Source: Paenibacillus sp. FSL R5-0517
GTDB taxonomy: Bacteria; Bacillota; Bacilli; Paenibacillales; Paenibacillaceae
Reading direction: 5' to 3'
Length of the DNA stretch: 64,000 nucleotides
Assembly (NCBI RefSeq): GCF_037974355.1
Contig: NZ_CP150235.1
Location: 1,426,001 to 1,490,000, forward strand
Shown: in pieces, positions 1-8,069 of the stretch
Numbering within the stretch: the stretch's first letter is position 1
Layout: every line of letters starts with the position of its first letter
Program-made: the position numbers and the translations under genes
Notes under the pieces: generated by a model
Databases searched by the model: none
What the model saw: the letters and a program-made list of their open reading frames with translations, nothing else
What the model was told of the DNA's origin: nothing

Positions 1-1531
1 CAGTCCAGCACTGGATCGCGCATTGGCGAAACTGAATAGTTTCAGGAATCAGATGGTTATGGCTTCAGGTACAGTATCGCTTGAGGTTCGACAGAAGATC
101 GAAGTGGCTATGGGTAAGGTGAATCCGGCAAGTGGGCCTTCATTGGCACTGAACATTGGAAGCAATAATAATACGGTAAAGAATGTTGCGAAGGAAGAAG
201 ATCCTAAGAGTTGGTGGGATAAATGGATTTTTGACCCTGCCGACAAGATTAATAGTTTGTTTGATGTATTTAATAACGTTAAGGGAATATTTGATAAATT
301 CAAAAAGAAAAAGGATGACAATCCTTCACCAGATCCAACCAGAAGCCCGGCTTCCAAATGCTGCTGTTGCACAGGTGGAAAGATGGGCAAAAGCCGCAGA
401 GTTCGTACACCGAATGCGGGTGGAGGCGGAGGCCCCGATCGGGGTAGACGAGGCTATCGAAGTGGTAGAAGATCAGGCAACGGACCGAATCCAGGCCCAA
501 GACCAAATCCGGTACCGAGGCCACCTGTACCTGATCCGCCTAATCCTCCACCCGATCGAAATAGAAATGGGAGAAGAGGACGAAGAGTTAGAGGTATGGG
601 TGGCTTAGGTTTTGCCGACTCGGGTTCACTCGGATCATTAACCGATATGCTGGCAGGTAGTGGGTTGATGGACAGCTTGAGTGGAGGTTTCGCCAAAGGT
701 GCCAAAAGGCTTCTCGGACCCATCAGCATGCTTGCAGATGTGGCGAATGTAGCGACAGCACCCCCGGAAGAACGTGGTCGAGCAGTAGGTTCCATGATTG
801 GCGGCACAGCAGGTACTGCGATTGGCAGCGCCATCGGTAGTGTTCTTTTGCCTGGCATCGGGACCTGGGTTGGTGGTGCAGTAGGTGGTTGGGCCGGAAG
901 TGCAGCAGGCGGCTGGATTGGAGACAAAGCGAAGGATATTGGAAACTTTATGTCTAGTGCTACCGAGGGTGTAGGGGATGCTTTGTCCGGTGCGGCGGAT
1001 TATGTCTCTGAGAAAACCAAAAAAATCACCGATGGCATATCCAACTTCTTCGGCTTTGGTTCCAAAAAAGAAGAGAAGACGGTCTCGGCAGCAACAGTAG
1101 CTGCACCGTCGCAAGTACCAACAGGGCCGCAGATGGCACCTGCCTATATACCACCGGCACTGACCATGACAGGCCCAGCCGCATATATGAACAGCAAGGT
1201 CGGTCAGCCTACATCCGCTGGATTCATGGGAACGAGCATGATGCAGAATCAAGCCATGGCGCTTGGTAACGGTGCTGCGCAGACGAATGGAAAATCGTCC
1301 ACGATGACGGTACAAATATCCGAAGACCAGATGAGCAGTCTGTCCGGATACTTGAAGGATTTCAAAACCGAAACTACGAATCAGATCTCCGTGAATGTTC
1401 CACCAGGTGCGGTGCAGGTGACCGTTCGTGAAAATGCCATTGACTACGATGGACTATCACGTCAAGTTGGACAACGTATTGTAGGGGAAGTGCGTCGTGC
1501 GATGGAAAACCGAAAAACGATTATGGCCTAA
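1..1531 (+). CDS. Phage tail tape measure protein, C-terminal part (XkdO-like), 5' truncated
   Basis: The reading frame is open to the left window edge (codons run from base 2), so the TTG at 23 is probably internal and the true start lies upstream. About 509 residues are visible. Seen in order: a basic stretch, four consecutive Cys, a Gly/Arg/Pro-rich low-complexity segment (bases about 300-600), then a glycine-zipper-like hydrophobic stretch (bases about 770-930, repeated GG/GxxxG) and a C-terminal domain with Gln/Ser-rich linker. Tape measure proteins set tail length and their hydrophobic glycine-rich parts are thought to insert in the host membrane. Position directly upstream of a LysM tail protein matches the xkdO-xkdP order of PBSX. 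The family assignment rests mainly on this synteny. Confidence 0.7.
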   Translation, partial: SPALDRALAKLNSFRNQMVMASGTVSLEVRQKIEVAMGKVNPASGPSLALNIGSNNNTVKNVAKEEDPKSWWDKWIFDPADKINSLFDVFNNVKGIFDKFKKKKDDNPSPDPTRSPASKCCCCTGGKMGKSRRVRTPNAGGGGGPDRGRRGYRSGRRSGNGPNPGPRPNPVPRPPVPDPPNPPPDRNRNGRRGRRVRGMGGLGFADSGSLGSLTDMLAGSGLMDSLSGGFAKGAKRLLGPISMLADVANVATAPPEERGRAVGSMIGGTAGTAIGSAIGSVLLPGIGTWVGGAVGGWAGSAAGGWIGDKAKDIGNFMSSATEGVGDALSGAADYVSEKTKKITDGISNFFGFGSKKEEKTVSAATVAAPSQVPTGPQMAPAYIPPALTMTGPAAYMNSKVGQPTSAGFMGTSMMQNQAMALGNGAAQTNGKSSTMTVQISEDQMSSLSGYLKDFKTETTNQISVNVPPGAVQVTVRENAIDYDGLSRQVGQRIVGEVRRAMENRKTIMA

Positions 1532-1549
1532 GTAGAAAGGAGGCCGTGT

Positions 1550-2215
1550 ATGTCTGTATTTGAAGATAAAGTGGAAGGGATCAGAATGGAATTTACCCTG
1601 ATCGATGGGAAAACGCAGTTTCAATTTCCAGTGAAACCGGAAGAATTGACGATCTCACGTTCCAAAGGGTACGAAACGATTAATATGCTGGAGCATGGCG
1701 AGTTTGATTTTGCACAGGGGGAGAAGGTGAAGGAGATCACCTTCTCTTCTTTTTTTCCCAAAGAGTATGATGCGTCCTATTGCATGTACGAAGATTTGCC
1801 TGATCCGCGGGTAGCGATGAATATGCTGAATACGTTTTTGATATCGAAGAAGCCGCTGCGCTTCATCATCACCAACACGGGGGTGAATGTGCCGGTATAT
1901 CTGATCTCGCACAATACGACCTTCCGGGGCGGCGAGAGCGGAGATATTTACTTCGACCTGACCCTGCGCACATGGCGGGATTCCAAGGTGGAGAAGGTGG
2001 GCTCTGCGGCATCAGGTAGCAAGTCAGGTTCTCGTACCGATTTGAAAAAGTCTAGCAAGACCTACACCGTCAAATCTGGTGATTCCCTGTCCAAAATAGC
2101 AAAGCTTGAGCTGGGCAGCAGTTCCAAATGGAACGAGATTTACAAGCTCAATAACAAGATCATCGGCAGTGATCCGAACCGGATCAAGCCGGGGCAAAAG
2201 CTGGTGATGCCATGA
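1550..2215 (+). CDS. xkdP: LysM domain tail protein (XkdP-like)
   Basis: This 221-residue protein starts at ATG 1550 behind GAAAGGAGG. The N-terminal about 150 residues are a phage-tail domain and the C-terminal about 50 residues (from about 170) are a classic LysM domain, with a YTVKSGDSLSKIA opening and an IKPGQKLVMP end. XkdP-type proteins join the tail tube/hub region of contractile tails, and LysM binds peptidoglycan or acts as an assembly module. It sits between the tape measure and hub genes, and its stop codon overlaps the next start (ATGA at 2212). Confidence 0.88.
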   Translation: MSVFEDKVEGIRMEFTLIDGKTQFQFPVKPEELTISRSKGYETINMLEHGEFDFAQGEKVKEITFSSFFPKEYDASYCMYEDLPDPRVAMNMLNTFLISKKPLRFIITNTGVNVPVYLISHNTTFRGGESGDIYFDLTLRTWRDSKVEKVGSAASGSKSGSRTDLKKSSKTYTVKSGDSLSKIAKLELGSSSKWNEIYKLNNKIIGSDPNRIKPGQKLVMP

Positions 2216-3198
2216 CCTACAAGGTCATTGTCGACGACAAATATGACGTCACCAAGCTGGTGGAGACAATTACGCTGAAGGACTCGCTGGACCAGATTGC
2301 GTATCAGGCCAACATCCGACTGGCGGTGTCTGCATCTTCGGGTCTGCCTTCGATCTCACCGGGCATGGCGGTGCGGATTAGCGGGGTTCCTTTTGGCGAA
2401 AAATCCATGGTTCACTTGCTGCATCCTGCGGTCATCTGGGAGGTGGAAAGCTCGAACAGCGGCACCAAGCGGCTGTCTCTCACGGTGTACGACCGGATGA
2501 TCTATCTGGAAAAATCAGAGGACGAGTTCCTGCTGCCGAAGGACCAGACTGCTACGCAGCGACTTAAAACCTACGCCAAAGAGTGGAAGATTCCATACGC
2601 TACACTGCCGGATACCAAGACCAAGCTGGGCAAAGCCGTGTATCGTTCACAGACGATCTTTTCGATGATGTTTGCCGATCTGAAAGAAACGGCGAAGTCC
2701 GGCGGGGAAATGTATCATCCACGGATGACACCCGGCGGGTTGCAGCTCTTCCAGGTGGGAAGTAATGCCAAGGTGTATGAGCTGGATCGGCTGATCGATC
2801 TGACCCAGATGCGTACGCTCGAAGGGGCGGTCACCAAGGTGAAAGTAATGGCAGCGTCGGAGTCACCGAGTGGCAAAGAAGTTCCTTCCAAAGTGCTTGC
2901 GATTGAGCAGGATCGTGTGGAAGAACTGGGCACATTACAAAAGCTGGTAGAGGACGATCAGGTGAAATCCACAACCGCCGCGAAAAAACTGGCGAAAAGT
3001 CATCTGACGGGTATTCAGGAGACCTTTACGATATCGGCACCGGATATCAATACGATTCGCGCCGGGGACGCAGTGTTGTTGAAAGGACTGAAGCTAATCG
3101 TCATGTCGGTCAGCCGTGATTTGTCTGCCGGGCCTGGAACGATGACGTTGGAACTGGGTACAGCTGAGATGGTGAAAAGGAGGTATTACCTTGAATAA
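2212..3198 (+). CDS. xkdQ: Baseplate hub protein (XkdQ-like, late-control D type)
   Basis: This 328-residue protein overlaps the LysM gene by 4 bases (ATGA), so it is probably translationally coupled. The sequence begins with a short beta-rich segment (YKVIVDDKYDVTKLVE) and ends with a segment on loading a value onto the hub axis (INTIRAGDAVLLKGL), as in XkdQ/gp44-like hub proteins. In PBSX-type tails this protein forms the hub under the tube. It has no signal peptide or membrane segment. The following gene overlaps its end by 8 bases. Assignment is by gene order plus overall similarity to the family as I remember it. Confidence 0.82.
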   Translation: MTYKVIVDDKYDVTKLVETITLKDSLDQIAYQANIRLAVSASSGLPSISPGMAVRISGVPFGEKSMVHLLHPAVIWEVESSNSGTKRLSLTVYDRMIYLEKSEDEFLLPKDQTATQRLKTYAKEWKIPYATLPDTKTKLGKAVYRSQTIFSMMFADLKETAKSGGEMYHPRMTPGGLQLFQVGSNAKVYELDRLIDLTQMRTLEGAVTKVKVMAASESPSGKEVPSKVLAIEQDRVEELGTLQKLVEDDQVKSTTAAKKLAKSHLTGIQETFTISAPDINTIRAGDAVLLKGLKLIVMSVSRDLSAGPGTMTLELGTAEMVKRRYYLE

Positions 3199-3601
3199 AG
3201 ATGATCCGTATGGGCATTTTGCCGACGTCATGCGGGGAGCGATGAGTACACATTCTCGTCAGGCCGTGAGCGGCATGGGCGCGGTATTGGGTACGATGAC
3301 CTCATCCGGCGTGAAGTTGGATGATTTCAAGCACGAAGTGCAGGATTATCTCGTGGCCGAGTTGCCGGGCACGCTTGGACTGCCGGAGCGCGAGGCTGCT
3401 GGCGCGATCTCGGGTATATCTGACGTGGCAAACGGCGGAACGACGGGCACGGGACGGTTTCTTTTGCAAGAAGAGGAAGTGGAAGAAGCGGTGTGGTCTC
3501 TTGGTAAAGGATTGAAAGCGGGAGATCGCGTACTGGCGATGCGGGTGAATGGCGGTAACGACATTGTGGTGCTGTGTAAGGTGGTGAGTGCCAATGCCTA
3601 G
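3191..3601 (+). CDS. xkdR: DUF2577 phage tail protein (XkdR-like)
   Basis: 136 residues, starting at TTG 3191, which is fixed by the ribosome binding site AAAAGGAGG eight bases upstream; there is no better ATG. The C-terminal half has the typical DUF2577 beta-barrel pattern (LLQEEEVEEAVWSLGKGLKAGDRVLAMRV, given here only as position about residues 92-120) that describes a small baseplate component between the hub and the gp25-like protein. It overlaps both neighbours, which supports one tail operon. Confidence 0.8.
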   Translation: MNKDDPYGHFADVMRGAMSTHSRQAVSGMGAVLGTMTSSGVKLDDFKHEVQDYLVAELPGTLGLPEREAAGAISGISDVANGGTTGTGRFLLQEEEVEEAVWSLGKGLKAGDRVLAMRVNGGNDIVVLCKVVSANA

Positions 3602-4049
3602 TTTGTTCCCGGAAACGGATGTGGTCTGGGGAGATGAGGAGGATCTGTCGGGGGCGGCTTCGGAAGAGGTGCGCTTTGGGCGGAGCTGGCGATTCGATTA
3701 CGATGCAGGGGATTTTGTGCTGACCCCAAGTGGCAAAGTGGCTGCGGCTGACGCACATGAAGCGTGGGTACAGTGGTGCATCAAGGCGGTCAAGACGCCA
3801 CGGTACAGACATGTGATTTACTCTCGAAACTATGGTTCGGAGCTGGAGGATCTGGTGGGGCAGGGTGACAGTCGGGGTGTGATGGAAAGTGAGATTACCC
3901 GGATGGTCACGGAGACGCTGCTGGCTGATCCACGCACGGATTCGGTGGACCAGTTTACGTTCGATTGGAATCGGGAGCAGTGCATGTTCTCGTGCCGGGT
4001 GGCGAGTGTGCAGGAAGAGATGTTTATTCTGGAAAGTGAGGTGATCTGA
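3594..4049 (+). CDS. xkdS: DUF2634 baseplate protein (XkdS-like)
   Basis: About 151 residues. A GTG at 3588 is in frame, but the ATG at 3594 has better spacing to AAGGTGG, so I use 3594; the gene overlaps xkdR by 8 bases. The mid-part contains the sheath/baseplate wedge signature of gp25/XkdS proteins (a run around YSRNYGSELEDLVG, then ITRMVTETLLADPR). These proteins form part of the baseplate wedge that triggers sheath contraction. No unusual feature. Confidence 0.82.
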   Translation: MPSLFPETDVVWGDEEDLSGAASEEVRFGRSWRFDYDAGDFVLTPSGKVAAADAHEAWVQWCIKAVKTPRYRHVIYSRNYGSELEDLVGQGDSRGVMESEITRMVTETLLADPRTDSVDQFTFDWNREQCMFSCRVASVQEEMFILESEVI

Positions 4050-4053
4050 CGGG

Positions 4054-5193
4054 ATGGCTGAGATTCCGCGTTATTTGGAGGACCAGACGGAGGAACAGAT
4101 AATGCAGCGTATGCTGGATCGTCTGCCCGCGGATCTGGATAAGTCGGAGGGTTCGTTTCTGTGGGATGCGGAGGCTCCGGTTGCGTTTATGCTGTTTGAG
4201 GCGGCATTGTGGGCGCAGGAATTACTCCGGCGGGGGTTTGCAAGTACGGCTGCGAGCAGTGATCCGAATTTTCGTTCGGAAGAGCTGGATCTGCGGGCGG
4301 GAGAGCATGGCATTACGCGGCGGGCTGCGGTGGCGGCACAGGGTTCGGTGAGGTTCGTGGGTACGCCGGGGAAAGGGGTACCTGCGGGAACGGTCGTGGC
4401 TACGCTCGCGGATGAAGTATCTGCTGAAGCTTCGCTCGAATATGAGACGGTAGGACGTGTGGAACTGGATGCTGAGGGCTTCGGGGTGGTAGGCGTGCGA
4501 GCGCTTGTTGCCGGAAAAGAGAGCAATGTGCCTACGGGCACGGTAAATGTGCTGTCTACACCTGTAAGTGGCGTGACTTCAGTCACGAACGTTGAGGTGA
4601 TCAAAGGCGGTGCGGATATTGAGACCGATACGGCACTGCTGGAACGCTTTTATGCCAAAGTCCGCAACCAAGGGACAAGCGGCAACAAGTCGCAATATGT
4701 GCAATGGGCCAGTGAAGTGCCAGGTGTTGGTGCAACGCGTGTTATTCCGTTATGGCAGGGGCCAGGCACGGTGGGATTGTATCTGCTGGACACGGACAAA
4801 CGTGCTGCGGGTACCGATCTGGTGGCGGCCGTACAGAAGTACGTCGATCCAACGCAGGATGGACAAGGTGAAGGTGTTGCGCCCGCGGGGCCAGTGGTAT
4901 CCGTAATGCCAGCCGAGGAAGTACCGATGAATATTCAGGTCAAGTTGACGTTGGCAAGTGATGCGACACTGACTGATGTACGGGCACTGATCGAACGCGG
5001 GGTGACCGCGTATCTGAAGCAGTTGGCTTTTGCCGATCCGCTCGTGCGTTACACTCGCATTGCCGCGATCCTGCTGGATATTCCGCCCATTATCGACTAT
5101 TCAGAGCTTACCGTGAACGGTGTGAGCGACCAGAATATCGAGATGACCGCGAGTCAGGTGGCCGTGTTGGGGACGGTGGATGTGCATGAGTAG
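4054..5193 (+). CDS. xkdT: Baseplate J-like protein (XkdT)
   Basis: 379 residues. The N-terminus carries the typical MAEIPRYLEDQTEEQIMQRM opening, followed by the baseplate J domain: an LDLRAGEHGITR segment near residue 75, the GTPGKGVPAGT beta-hairpin near 105, and the DTALLERFYAKVRNQGTSGN segment near 192. Baseplate J/gp47 proteins link the hub to the tail fibres. Base composition is rather GC rich, like the preceding tail genes. It is followed by a 137-bp gap instead of the tight overlap found at every other junction of this cluster. Confidence 0.9.
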   Translation: MAEIPRYLEDQTEEQIMQRMLDRLPADLDKSEGSFLWDAEAPVAFMLFEAALWAQELLRRGFASTAASSDPNFRSEELDLRAGEHGITRRAAVAAQGSVRFVGTPGKGVPAGTVVATLADEVSAEASLEYETVGRVELDAEGFGVVGVRALVAGKESNVPTGTVNVLSTPVSGVTSVTNVEVIKGGADIETDTALLERFYAKVRNQGTSGNKSQYVQWASEVPGVGATRVIPLWQGPGTVGLYLLDTDKRAAGTDLVAAVQKYVDPTQDGQGEGVAPAGPVVSVMPAEEVPMNIQVKLTLASDATLTDVRALIERGVTAYLKQLAFADPLVRYTRIAAILLDIPPIIDYSELTVNGVSDQNIEMTASQVAVLGTVDVHE

Positions 5194-5330
5194 TGTTGGG
5201 CAGATGGTGGATGAGGAAGTAGTTAGGGAGTGCGGAGACCAAGGAAGATTGGGAGAAATACGCCGATCTGGGTTGGATCTGGTGAGCGAGACGCTCCATG
5301 AACATGAGGAAGGAAGGGAGGGGACAGGGC

Positions 5331-5921
5331 ATGAGTGCTCCTTCTATTGTAGATGTTGGACTGACGAGTGAGAAAGGGCGGGAATTGTTCTCGTATTTGC
5401 CAAGGTACTATGAGACTTCTCGTGTAATGCAGGCCGATATGCAGGCCAAGGGCACCGAGATGGATCTGCTGTATCAGGCGCTGGATGAGACGTTGGAGCA
5501 GTTTTTTGTCCGTACGGCGACGTGGGGGCTGGACTTCTGGGAGCAGGAGCTTGGCATTGAGACCGATCGTCTCAAACCTGTGGAACAAAGGCGTGCTGTG
5601 GTGGAGTCGAAGCTGCGTGGTGCCGGGAAATTCTCCGGCAGGCTGGTTGCGAATGTGGCTGAGGCTTATGCCGGAGGCAAGGTGGATGTAACTTTTCAGC
5701 CGGAAGCGTGGAGTTTTACGGTGAGCTTTGTGGATACGATGGGCATCCCGCCCAATATCGATGATCTGAAACGGGCGATTGAAGAATTGAAACCGGCCCA
5801 TATGGCCGTGGAATATAAATATCGTTATCTGGTCTGGGATGATCTGGACGACAAACAGATGACATGGGACGAACTCGATGCCGCGTCCTTGACGTGGAAT
5901 GAACTGGAGGTGTGGGCGTAA
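5331..5921 (+). CDS. xkdU: DUF2313 tail protein (XkdU/YmfQ-like)
   Basis: 196 residues from ATG 5331, chosen because GGGAGGGGACAGGGC precedes it; an in-frame ATG at 5298 has no such site. The protein matches the YmfQ/XkdU family of contractile tails: a LLSYLPRYYE-like opening (here FSYLPRYYETS), a WEQELGI segment near residue 68, and a C-terminus with tandem W-D-E-L repeats (MTWDELDAASLTWNELEV). It connects baseplate and tail fibre. Its stop overlaps the start of the fibre gene (TAATG). Confidence 0.85.
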   Translation: MSAPSIVDVGLTSEKGRELFSYLPRYYETSRVMQADMQAKGTEMDLLYQALDETLEQFFVRTATWGLDFWEQELGIETDRLKPVEQRRAVVESKLRGAGKFSGRLVANVAEAYAGGKVDVTFQPEAWSFTVSFVDTMGIPPNIDDLKRAIEELKPAHMAVEYKYRYLVWDDLDDKQMTWDELDAASLTWNELEVWA

Positions 5922-6943
5922 TGCCAAAAGAAACGGATAGACTGAAATTGCCTCTTCCCTTGGGGAACGAGAATGTGACCCGGGAGAGTATTAATGGAAT
6001 TTTTGAGAAGATTGATGCAGGTGTGGCGACGCAAGTGGATTTGGATGCGCTTCGTGAAGCGGTAAGTCAGATGGATATTCCCGATGCTTCTTTGACGCAA
6101 AAAGGGAAGGTGCAGTTGTCAAGTAAGACGGACGGCACGTCCGAGACGGTGGCGGCAACGGAGAAGGCGGTTAGTGATGCGAGGGTTGACATAAATAATG
6201 CAATTAATTATCATGCTAACTCGATAATTAATAGTTCTGAGGCGCACGGCTTGCGAATCAAGGTGGGAAAGATGGAATATTATAATGGGGTAAAATGGAC
6301 TTCGGTAACTCTAGGTCCAACTACAACTACTGAAAATCTAATATATTATGTTAATGCAAGTACTGGGAATGATGATAATACAGGCTTGTCTTCCGCACAG
6401 GCTTTCAAAACAATAGCTAAAGCTATTTCAATTTTACCTGAAATTATAAACCACACTGTTTATATAGTTGTCTATAAAGGAAACTATCCAGAACAGATTA
6501 GAGTATCTGGAAAGTCAGGTATAGGTAAAGTTTATTTAAATGCTTCTAAAGACGAAGTGACAATAGGTAGCTTCTATTTAAATAATTGCTCAGTCGAAGT
6601 CGAAATATACGGATTTGATGTAATCAACACTCAAGGTACTTCTTTTCAAATTGATCTATGTAAATATGTACGTTTGAGTAATTGTAAATTTGAACGGGCA
6701 ACTAGTGATACTGGTACTGGTGTTTTCATACGCCGTGCTTCTAATGTAGTCCTTATTGAAAACAAAATTAGTAACAAATATTATGCACTATATGTGGATT
6801 TAATTAGCCATGTGTATGCTGAGAAAAACACAGGTAGTAATAACTATCTAGCTTTGTATGTCGTTGGTGGATCTGTCGTATCAAAATCAGATTCACAGCT
6901 ACAAGGTTCGGAACTTACTTTTGGTGGTGGGGTAATTCGATGA
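5921..6943 (+). CDS. Mosaic tail fibre / receptor-binding protein
   Basis: 340 residues from ATG 5921 (GGAGGTG eight bases upstream; the in-frame GTG 5912 is too close to it). Residues 1-55 look like a tail-attachment segment; residues about 55-90 carry a phage tail fibre repeat (SLTQKGKVQLSSKTDGTSET). From about residue 90 the code becomes strikingly AT rich, and from about residue 145 (YYVNASTGNDDNTG) it reads as a right-handed parallel beta-helix, typical of phage spikes that bind or degrade surface sugars. The end is abrupt (GGGVIR) with no C-terminal chaperone. The host-range part was probably exchanged by recombination (inference). Confidence 0.78.
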   Translation: MPKETDRLKLPLPLGNENVTRESINGIFEKIDAGVATQVDLDALREAVSQMDIPDASLTQKGKVQLSSKTDGTSETVAATEKAVSDARVDINNAINYHANSIINSSEAHGLRIKVGKMEYYNGVKWTSVTLGPTTTTENLIYYVNASTGNDDNTGLSSAQAFKTIAKAISILPEIINHTVYIVVYKGNYPEQIRVSGKSGIGKVYLNASKDEVTIGSFYLNNCSVEVEIYGFDVINTQGTSFQIDLCKYVRLSNCKFERATSDTGTGVFIRRASNVVLIENKISNKYYALYVDLISHVYAEKNTGSNNYLALYVVGGSVVSKSDSQLQGSELTFGGGVIR

Positions 6944-7205
6944 AGTTTTTAAAGTCTATATCAGTTCAATAATGGGTTCAAATTGTGACAGAGAGGAAAT
7001 ACTTAATTACGTATAAGGAAGTAGAAAGCTTTTCTGAGGATTATTTATAAGTTAATTTTTGTATTGTAAATTTGATAGATTACATTATATTTAACTCTTA
7101 TTTTTAACAGGGAAGTACTGTTTGGGATGAATAATTGGACACTTTGCTTGTTATGTTTGAGAGAAGAAGGATACTAGAAACTTAAAGATTGATTGAGGTG
7201 AAACC
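6944..7205 (+). other. AT-rich gap after tail fibre, possible broken small ORF
   Basis: This 262-bp segment continues the low GC of the fibre C-terminus up to the holin gene. ATG 6940, overlapping the fibre stop, opens a frame of ten codons, a TAA at 6970, and then about 25 further open codons (to about 7050) in the same frame. It may be an eroded small gene of the swapped-in module. PBSX loci carry a short xkdX gene here, but I see no convincing XkdX match. Otherwise nothing is recognisable. Confidence 0.3.
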
Positions 7206-7703
7206 ATGGAAAGATGGGATACCCTATGGAAATGGGGAATTGCACTCATGAGCAGCTCAGTAACCTACTTCTTCGGAGGCTGGTCAGGGGTGCTCGGCGT
7301 ACTACTCGTTTTCGTCATCCTCGATTACCTAACGGGCATCGCAGCGGCGGGTATGAGTGGAAAGTTAGAGAGTAATGTTGGCATGTTCGGCATTGCACGA
7401 AAGGTATTTATATTTGCAATGGTATCGGTGGCTCATCTGGTGGACGGTGTTCTGGGAGACGGACATTTGTTCAGGGATGCGGTCGCCTTTTTTTATATCG
7501 CAAATGAGTTGTTGTCCATCATCGAAAACGGGGGTAAGTTGGGCGCTCCGATTCCGCCTGTGATTCGGCAAGCCATTGAAGTGCTCAAGGGAAAAGGGGG
7601 AACCGGGGGGATCTCGGGTAACTATACTCCTGATTCCAGAGAATCTTTTGTACAGTCAGATCATGAGGACGTTGATCAACAGATTAGAGATGAAACGAAG
7701 TAA
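7206..7703 (+). CDS. Phage holin, toxin-secretion/phage-lysis family
   Basis: 165 residues, ATG 7206 after GAGGTGAAACC. It has three or four hydrophobic segments (about 8-27, 29-48, 67-85, 93-110), including the conserved LDYLTGI motif near residue 41 and the FFYIANELLSIIENG motif near residue 97 that mark the TcdE/Cph1-type holin family. The hydrophilic charged tail (Asp/Glu rich) is longer than usual. Holins form lesions in the cytoplasmic membrane that let the endolysin out; the GH25 lysozyme 370 bp downstream is the obvious partner. Confidence 0.92.
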   Translation: MERWDTLWKWGIALMSSSVTYFFGGWSGVLGVLLVFVILDYLTGIAAAGMSGKLESNVGMFGIARKVFIFAMVSVAHLVDGVLGDGHLFRDAVAFFYIANELLSIIENGGKLGAPIPPVIRQAIEVLKGKGGTGGISGNYTPDSRESFVQSDHEDVDQQIRDETK

Positions 7704-7783
7704 AGGCTCAGCATTTATTTAAAATTGCCCTGTGGCAAGATATAGAGCACAACAGAGTCGAAAGTCTGCACCAGTAGCCTACA

Positions 7784-7940
7784 AGTAGTGAAAGAGACGG
7801 AATCGATTCTGAAGAAGCGGAGCGGTCGCCTTTGTCTCTAAATTTTAACCATTAGAAATAAAATCATAAAAATTTGGAGACAACAGCGATCATAAGAACG
7901 ATCCGTATCTGGAACGGTCGCGTACCGCTTGATATTTTTT
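7784..7940 (+). repeat. Structured intergenic repeat, copy 1
   Basis: First of four related elements in this window. Stem P1: ACGGAATCG at 7797-7805 with CGATCCGT at 7899-7906, one bulged A. P2: GGTCGC 7824-7829 with GCGATC 7886-7891. P3: 15 pairs, 7832-7846 with 7869-7883. A conserved GAAGAAGCGGAGC lies between P1 and P2. A run of six T ends the element (7935-7940). It lies between holin and lysozyme genes. The family may be a small RNA, a leader/terminator-like element or a mobile palindromic repeat; I do not recognise it as a named family. Confidence 0.75.
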
Positions 7941-8069
7941 CCTAAGAGGATAGATACTATTTGAACATAGCTATTACCATCAACAAGGGACACGCACACA
8001 AGCAACCTCTAACTCAACAGCATTAACTATATACAAACGGCAATTTGCCGCATAAAGGGTGTGAGAAAC

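Noticed and set aside
183-608. Second frame inside the tape measure gene as a separate gene
   Set aside because: No ribosome binding site, and the tape measure frame is continuous on both sides; kept only as a low-level overprinting question.
5180-5371. Small ORF bridging xkdT and xkdU
   Set aside because: It overlaps the true xkdU start in another frame, and its start codon lies within the end of xkdT without a site.
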